18,770 nt of DNA from Acidithiobacillus sp. (GTDB lineage: Bacteria; Pseudomonadota; Gammaproteobacteria; Acidithiobacillales; Acidithiobacillaceae): assembly GCA_027445725.1 (NCBI GenBank), contig DAIAVG010000009.1, forward strand, positions 1 to 18,770. Direction: 5' to 3'. The number at the start of each line of letters is the position of its first letter. The stretch's first letter is position 1. Shown in pieces: positions 15,528-18,770 of this stretch. The notes beneath the pieces were generated by a model, which was given only the letters and a program-made list of their open reading frames with translations, did not search any database and was not told the origin of the DNA. The position numbers were made by a program, and so were the translations under genes.

Positions 15528-16319
15528 ATGACGGAGCAGATTCACGAGGCCCGCCAGCACCTCTTTGCCGACCGCTATCGGGTCAGTTCTTGGCTGCATG
15601 CGACCAACGTCTTGGCGAGACTCATTCGGGATCATATTTTTTGTACCTTGTGGCTGGACGGTCAACCCGAGAGTTTCAATACGCTACTGCTCGATATGCA
15701 GGAGGAGCTTCTCTGGGTGGATGTTCCGCTCAATTTTCCGCAGAACGTGCGCCCGGAATGGCCCGTTACGATTATTACCCGCATGGATGGTCTGGTTAGC
15801 GGATTCCGCAGCAGCATAGTTCGGATGGAAGAAGAGGCGGTCGTGGTCCGTTACCCGGATGCCCTTTATCAACTGCAGCGTCGTCAGTTATACCGGGTCC
15901 CGCCGACCGTGCAGGATCCGGATCAGGTAGAGGCATATCGGCAGGGCGCGCAGATGATTACAGGACGGATGCAGGATATCAGTGCAGGTGGCTTGCGCAT
16001 GCTTAGCCGTTGTCCAAAAGATTTTCCCTTTCAGCCGGGAGAGCGAATACCACAACTCATCTTCGGTATTCGTGACAGTGCGCCACTGCGTATGCCAGCT
16101 ATCGTACGCTTTGTGGATGCTTATGCGACTGATGTCTCCGGTGTTATTCTGGGGCTCGCGTTTCTGGATCCGCCCGCCGCAGATCAGGAAAAAGTCGCGC
16201 AATATGTGCAGGCCCGTGACCGGGAAATCTTACGTTTGTTGAGCATTGGTTTACGCAGTTCTGCCAAGGCAGAGCCTACGTCCTGGAAAGGCCGGATCAA
16301 GCGCTGGTGGAAAACATGA
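15528..16319 (+). CDS. ycgR: YcgR-like PilZ flagellar brake protein
   Basis: The 263-residue protein has a YcgR N-terminal beta domain (about 30-110) and a C-terminal PilZ domain (about 116-235). The cyclic di-GMP-binding motifs are complete: RRQLYR (118-123, fitting RxxxR) and DISAGG (150-155, fitting D-x-S-x-x-G), with LGLAFLD further on. When loaded with cyclic di-GMP, YcgR proteins bind the stator or switch and slow the motor. The last 25 residues are basic and tryptophan-containing (WKGRIKRWWK) and may touch membrane or the motor. GAGGGG about 7 bases before ATG 15528 is a clear ribosome site. The 99-base gap upstream (15429-15527) shows no convincing promoter, only a weak CCGG stem at about 15492-15506. 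The gene symbol is used for the family; specific orthology is not proven. Confidence 0.9.
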   Translation: MTEQIHEARQHLFADRYRVSSWLHATNVLARLIRDHIFCTLWLDGQPESFNTLLLDMQEELLWVDVPLNFPQNVRPEWPVTIITRMDGLVSGFRSSIVRMEEEAVVVRYPDALYQLQRRQLYRVPPTVQDPDQVEAYRQGAQMITGRMQDISAGGLRMLSRCPKDFPFQPGERIPQLIFGIRDSAPLRMPAIVRFVDAYATDVSGVILGLAFLDPPAADQEKVAQYVQARDREILRLLSIGLRSSAKAEPTSWKGRIKRWWKT

Positions 16320-16332
16320 TCACCAAGGATGA

Positions 16333-16722
16333 ATGCTGATGTGGTTTCTTTTGCTGGTTCTCGCGCTGATTATTATTGCTGCCCAAGCGATGTTGTGGCG
16401 TTTGCAGCGTCGCTTGCTGACGAATCTGCAGATTTCTCAAGAGCGTGTGCGGGCGCTGGAGGAGACTGTGAGACGCCTTACCGTCGGCCACACGACAAAA
16501 GAAACGAATGCTTCCCACGCCGCGCGCGACACACATGGCGGAGGTCTCAAGGTCCAGTCACGGCCGACGGAGGAGAGCGAGGAGAAAGGAAACCGTTATC
16601 GGCGCGCCCGCATGCTGGCCGAGTCGGGGCGTAACGCCTGCTATATTGCGAGCGCCTGCCAGATCGGTGAAGAAGAGGCGGAACTCCTGATCCGCCTGAA
16701 CAATCGGCCGCCGCAAAAATGA
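16333..16722 (+). CDS. DUF2802 membrane protein of the flagellar cluster
   Basis: The 129-residue protein has one N-terminal membrane helix (about 3-23), a predicted coiled coil (about 25-50, RRLLTNLQISQERVRALEE), a hydrophilic linker rich in charged residues (52-86) and a C-terminal helical motif RYRRARMLAESGRNACYIAS followed by CQIGEEEAELLIRL. That last part is the DUF2802 signature and looks like a helix-turn-helix-type fold. Genes of this family are found beside fliK and an FlhB-like gene in polar-flagellar clusters, as here. Function is not established; a cytoplasm-facing membrane anchor near the export gate is an inference. AAGGA at 16325-16329 is 9 bases before the in-frame ATG 16339 and only 3 before ATG 16333, so the protein may begin at MWFLL. 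The end overlaps fliK by ATGA. Confidence 0.82.
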   Translation: MLMWFLLLVLALIIIAAQAMLWRLQRRLLTNLQISQERVRALEETVRRLTVGHTTKETNASHAARDTHGGGLKVQSRPTEESEEKGNRYRRARMLAESGRNACYIASACQIGEEEAELLIRLNNRPPQK

Positions 16723-17780
16723 CGCCTTCCGCCAGCGCCCTGACGCCCATGCGCGTTGTTGGCGCGGTACTTATTCCAAATGCGGCTACAGCGCTTGCGA
16801 AAACCATAACACCCGGCACCCTCCTGGAGGGGCGGGTGTTACAAAGCGCCAATGCGCAGACGCTCATAGCGGTAGCGGGGAAGACGCTGGCCTTTCAGTT
16901 GCCCGGCCAGTGGGCAGCGGGAGACCGCTTGCAGTTGCTCTATTTGGGAGGCCGTTCCCGTCCCGCCTTTTTGCTCACGACCTCGGCAGCAGCGTCGTTG
17001 CCGGATCGTGTGGGCTTGTCGAGTACGGCGCAGTCTCTTCTGGGTTTGTCTCCAGCCGAGAGTGGCAGCGGGCTCCGCAGCTTACAGCCATTGCTGCCGC
17101 AGCCACCCTCAGCAAGTGCCCCGCTCGCGCAGTTGCTGCAGCAGTCCATAACGCAGAGTGGGCTCTTTTATGAAAGCCATCTGGCGGCTTGGGTGCAGGG
17201 CCAGCTGTCGCTGCAAAACCTGCGCGCAGAGCCACAGAATGCGTCCTTATTGCCGGTGCCAGAAGGCCCTTTACCGCAGACGACACTGGCGGCCAGCCAG
17301 ACCCCGGAACGTGTCTTACCCGATCGTGTCGCGGGGGCGATGACGTACACCCAGATTGCCGATTTGGGAAAGCCGGCTATCCGCTATGCGTCTGCATCGA
17401 TGACCGGAGATATTGCCGGCCTTGTGGGCCGCCAGATTCAGGTGCTGAACCAGCAGCAGATCACCTGGAACGGCCCGGTTTGGCCGGGGCAGTTTGTGCA
17501 ATGGATGGTCAGCCGACGCGAGGAGCGTGTGGGAGAGAATGCACGCTCCCCGGTGACGACGTCGGAGACAGCGCCGCATTGGGATAGCACATTGACGCTG
17601 CAAATGCCCCATTTGGGGAATATTCAGGCGAAGCTGCATTTGCATCGCGACACGCTGAGCCTGGCCATCACTGCGGATCAGGCGGCAGCTTTAAGAAATC
17701 ATTGGGGGGATTTGAAGGCGGCTTTGCGGGCGCTGGGCCTGCGTGTAACGCAGCATGAGATCCGCGCATTTGATGGATAA
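16719..17780 (+). CDS. fliK: FliK, flagellar hook-length control protein
   Basis: The 353-residue protein is low in conserved motifs over most of its length, with a Gln/Ala/Pro/Ser/Leu-rich middle (about 95-210), as expected for a hook-length ruler. The C-terminal domain (about 285-350) is the Flg_hook type: STLTLQMPHLGNIQAKLHLH, then DTLSLAITADQAAALR and a closing amphipathic helix DLKAALRALGLRV. FliK is secreted during hook growth and makes FlhB switch to filament substrates. It overlaps DUF2802 at the start (ATGA) and FlhX at the end (8 bases), so the three are surely cotranslated. A FlhB-type partner directly downstream supports the call. The N-terminal part (VGAVLIPNAATALA onwards) is a folded region not named by me. 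Confidence 0.85.
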   Translation: MTPSASALTPMRVVGAVLIPNAATALAKTITPGTLLEGRVLQSANAQTLIAVAGKTLAFQLPGQWAAGDRLQLLYLGGRSRPAFLLTTSAAASLPDRVGLSSTAQSLLGLSPAESGSGLRSLQPLLPQPPSASAPLAQLLQQSITQSGLFYESHLAAWVQGQLSLQNLRAEPQNASLLPVPEGPLPQTTLAASQTPERVLPDRVAGAMTYTQIADLGKPAIRYASASMTGDIAGLVGRQIQVLNQQQITWNGPVWPGQFVQWMVSRREERVGENARSPVTTSETAPHWDSTLTLQMPHLGNIQAKLHLHRDTLSLAITADQAAALRNHWGDLKAALRALGLRVTQHEIRAFDG

Positions 17781-18069
17781 CCAGCCAGAAAACCCGCCCA
17801 ACGCCGTGGCCTTGCGCTATAGTGGCAAGGATTCGGCGCCCATTGTCGTGGCGAAGGGGCGGGGATTGGTTGCTGAACAAATTATCGCGAAAGCCCATGA
17901 GGCAGGGGTTTTCGTGCATGAATCCAAGGAACTGGTGAGCTTGCTGATGCAGGTTGATCTCGACCAGCAGATTCCGCCACAACTCTATCAGGCCGTCGCA
18001 GAAGTTCTGGCATGGGTTTATCGCATAGAACAGAACGGGGCCAAGAGTTCCCAAGATCATCTGAAATAG
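17773..18069 (+). CDS. flhX: FlhX, FlhB C-terminal-domain paralogue
   Basis: The 98-residue protein aligns with the cytoplasmic C-terminal domain of FlhB/YscU export-switch proteins: NAVALRYSG, PIVVAKGRG, the helix VAEQIIAKAHEAGVFVHE and the end LYQAVAEVLAWVYRIE. It has no membrane helices. The autocleavage motif NPTH is absent; the matching place reads ENPPNAVALRY. It therefore resembles the half of FlhB downstream of the cleavage site. Similar small proteins can substitute for the corresponding FlhB fragment in some bacteria (established for FlhX in H. pylori, to my knowledge); here the role is inferred. The start ATG 17773 lies within fliK. ATG 17755 would add six residues. A weak terminator follows at 18131-18156. 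Confidence 0.84.
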   Translation: MDNQPENPPNAVALRYSGKDSAPIVVAKGRGLVAEQIIAKAHEAGVFVHESKELVSLLMQVDLDQQIPPQLYQAVAEVLAWVYRIEQNGAKSSQDHLK

Positions 18070-18130
18070 GGGCTGTGGCCTGTGTCCGTTGGACAAGTAG
18101 AGGATCATCCCGCAAGATACGCCCAATACG

Positions 18131-18156
18131 CGGGTTCACGCCCGTTCGCTTTTTTT
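18131..18156 (+). terminator. Candidate terminator of the flagellar/chemotaxis transcript
   Basis: CGGG (18131-18134) and CCCG (18141-18144) can form a short stem with loop TTCACG. After TTCGC comes a run of seven T at 18150-18156. The stem is short and the T-run is five bases away, so it is a weak candidate. GCGGG (18130-18134) can instead pair with CCCGC at 18109-18113. Confidence 0.4.
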
Positions 18157-18236
18157 GGAGGGTGCTTCGGATTGCAGAGCATGAATAAACAATGTGGCAA
18201 CAGAGTGTGGCAGAGACTGCTTTCCCGCGTCAGTAT

Positions 18237-18276
18237 AAAAAAAGCAGGCAGGAAACCCGTAGATTCCCTGCCTGCT
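18237..18276 (-). terminator. Rho-independent terminator of tRNA-Leu
   Basis: On the minus strand GCAGGCAGG pairs perfectly with CCTGCCTGC (plus strand 18244-18252 and 18267-18275); three more pairs can extend the stem into the loop. It is followed directly by seven T on the minus strand (A at 18237-18243). It lies 8 bases beyond the tRNA 3' end, so it ends the tRNA transcript. Confidence 0.9.
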
Positions 18277-18283
18277 CTGTTTG

Positions 18284-18370
18284 TGGTACCGGGGACTGGA
18301 TTCGAACCAGCACAAGCTTTCGCTCACTAGGACCTGAACCTAGCGCGTCTACCAATTCCGCCACCTCGGC
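18284..18370 (-). tRNA. tRNA-Leu, anticodon CAG
   Basis: The 87-base minus-strand gene folds as a class II tRNA with a long variable arm. The anticodon stem is CTAGG/CCTAG with loop TTCAGGT, giving anticodon CAG (reads CUG). The T arm is GCTGG-TTCGAAT-CCAGT. The acceptor 5' strand is GCCGAGG and the 3' strand CCCCGGT, followed by discriminator A and encoded CCA (18284-18286). A73 and the long arm support leucine identity. The acceptor stem contains G1-U72 and an A5-C68 mismatch. It has its own promoter (18380-18408) and terminator. Confidence 0.95.
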
Positions 18371-18379
18371 GTGAGCGGA

Positions 18380-18408
18380 ATAATCATTTATTAAGGAGCA
18401 TTTGTCAA
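18380..18408 (-). promoter_or_regulatory. Sigma-70-type promoter of tRNA-Leu
   Basis: On the minus strand a perfect -35 TTGACA (18403-18408) is followed by a 17-base spacer and -10 GATTAT (18380-18385, 4 of 6). The start would be about base 18373, just before the tRNA 5' end at 18370. The -35 overlaps the A of the rnr start codon, and the spacer holds the rnr ribosome site AAGGAG (18393-18398). Confidence 0.75.
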
Positions 18409-18770
18409 TGCCGGAAACACAAGAGCCTGCATCGCTGAGCGAGCGCGATCCCATGTTCGAGCGGGAAAAAGAAAAATATGAACGACCTATCGTCAGCCGG
18501 GAATACATTCTCAGCTATCTGGAGGGTGCTGGCCAGCCACTGACTCTGGAAGACATTATCGCTGAACTCGAGGTGGCCGAAGATGATCAGGAAGCCTTGC
18601 GGCGTCGTCTACGGGCCATGGAACGGGATGGTCAACTGGTTCGCAACCGCCGCGGCGCTTACGGAATCGTTGAGGCGATGGAATTGGTGCGCGGTACGGT
18701 CAGCGCCCACCCCGACGGCTTTGGTTTCCTGATCCCCGAGGGGGGCGGGAAGGATCTCTTCCTTTCTCCG
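18408..18770 (+). CDS. rnr: Ribonuclease R (N-terminal part)
   Basis: The frame is open to the window end, giving 121 residues of a much longer protein (family about 700-850). RNase R is a 3'-to-5' exoribonuclease that degrades structured RNA and acts in tmRNA and rRNA quality control. Visible parts are the typical opening DPMFEREKEKYERPIVSREY (about 14-33), an N-terminal winged-helix region with LTLEDIIAELEV and LVRNRRGAYGI (about 40-95), and the beginning of the first cold-shock domain, VRGTVSAHPDGFGFLIP with DLFLSP. The catalytic RNB domain lies outside. ATG 18408 is supported by AAGGAG 9 bases before it. The gene is divergent from tRNA-Leu; their control regions overlap. Confidence 0.94.
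   Translation, partial: MPETQEPASLSERDPMFEREKEKYERPIVSREYILSYLEGAGQPLTLEDIIAELEVAEDDQEALRRRLRAMERDGQLVRNRRGAYGIVEAMELVRGTVSAHPDGFGFLIPEGGGKDLFLSP

Larger units (their letters stand above)
18070..18283. other. Intergenic region downstream of flhX
   Basis: About 214 bases carry no gene I can support. They hold a perfect small hairpin (TGTCC at 18083-18087 with GGACA at 18091-18095), the candidate terminator of the flagellar operon, and the terminator of the minus-strand tRNA. An ATG at 18181 opens a frame that runs through the tRNA terminator and gene and is not credible. Confidence 0.6.

Noticed and set aside
18181..18330. Possible small protein beginning MNKQCG
   Set aside because: It reads through the tRNA terminator and tRNA-Leu gene; the C-terminal TGFEPAQAF is the usual artefact of translating a tRNA.

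Overview
The window is one long motility and chemotaxis locus of a Gram-negative proteobacterium. It ends with a tRNA-Leu gene and the start of rnr. The mix of an E. coli-type MotA/MotB stator, a beta/gamma-proteobacterial CheA-W-R-D-B set, a YcgR-like PilZ protein and a DUF2802-FliK-FlhX tail suits a polar-flagellated beta- or gammaproteobacterium. A motile Acidithiobacillus-like chemolithotroph is my best guess, but that is inferred from gene content and moderate G+C, not shown. There is no sign of mobile elements, CRISPR or recent transfer.

Layout, left to right. (1) 1-2095: the end of fliL, then motA and motB (stator and stator-associated protein). (2) 2087-3884, minus strand: a tight two-gene operon encoding a stand-alone globin-sensor-like domain that lacks the heme-ligating histidine, and a degenerate EAL-HDOD protein. 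It converges on motB with a 9-base overlap and diverges from the chemotaxis genes. (3) 3979-4006: a good FliA (sigma-28) promoter candidate, followed by a soluble chemoreceptor-like protein, cheY, a STAS protein, cheA, a transmembrane chemoreceptor, cheW, cheR, cheD and cheB. Most neighbours overlap or are a few bases apart. (4) 12600-16319: a membrane-bound GAF-GGDEF-EAL protein, translationally coupled to cheB, and a YcgR-type PilZ flagellar brake. (5) 16333-18069: a DUF2802 membrane protein, FliK and an FlhB C-domain paralogue (FlhX), all overlapping. (6) 18070-18770: a terminator region, tRNA-Leu(CAG) on the minus strand with its own promoter and a strong terminator, and the divergent start of rnr.

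How it fits together: the transmembrane receptor and CheW control CheA, which phosphorylates CheY and CheB. CheR, CheB and CheD adapt the receptor. MotA/B with FliL turn the motor. Cyclic di-GMP made or degraded by the GGDEF-EAL protein would be read by the PilZ brake. No separate cheZ lies in the window. The most interesting observation is that the soluble receptor-like protein directly before cheY carries a CheZ-like FQDxxxQ phosphatase motif near the base of its helical hairpin and a phenylalanine-ended tail, so it may be a receptor/CheY-phosphatase hybrid. Second is the globin-like domain paired with a dead EAL-HDOD protein. Third is a CheA with two GspE/MshEN-like repeats inserted before its dimerisation domain.
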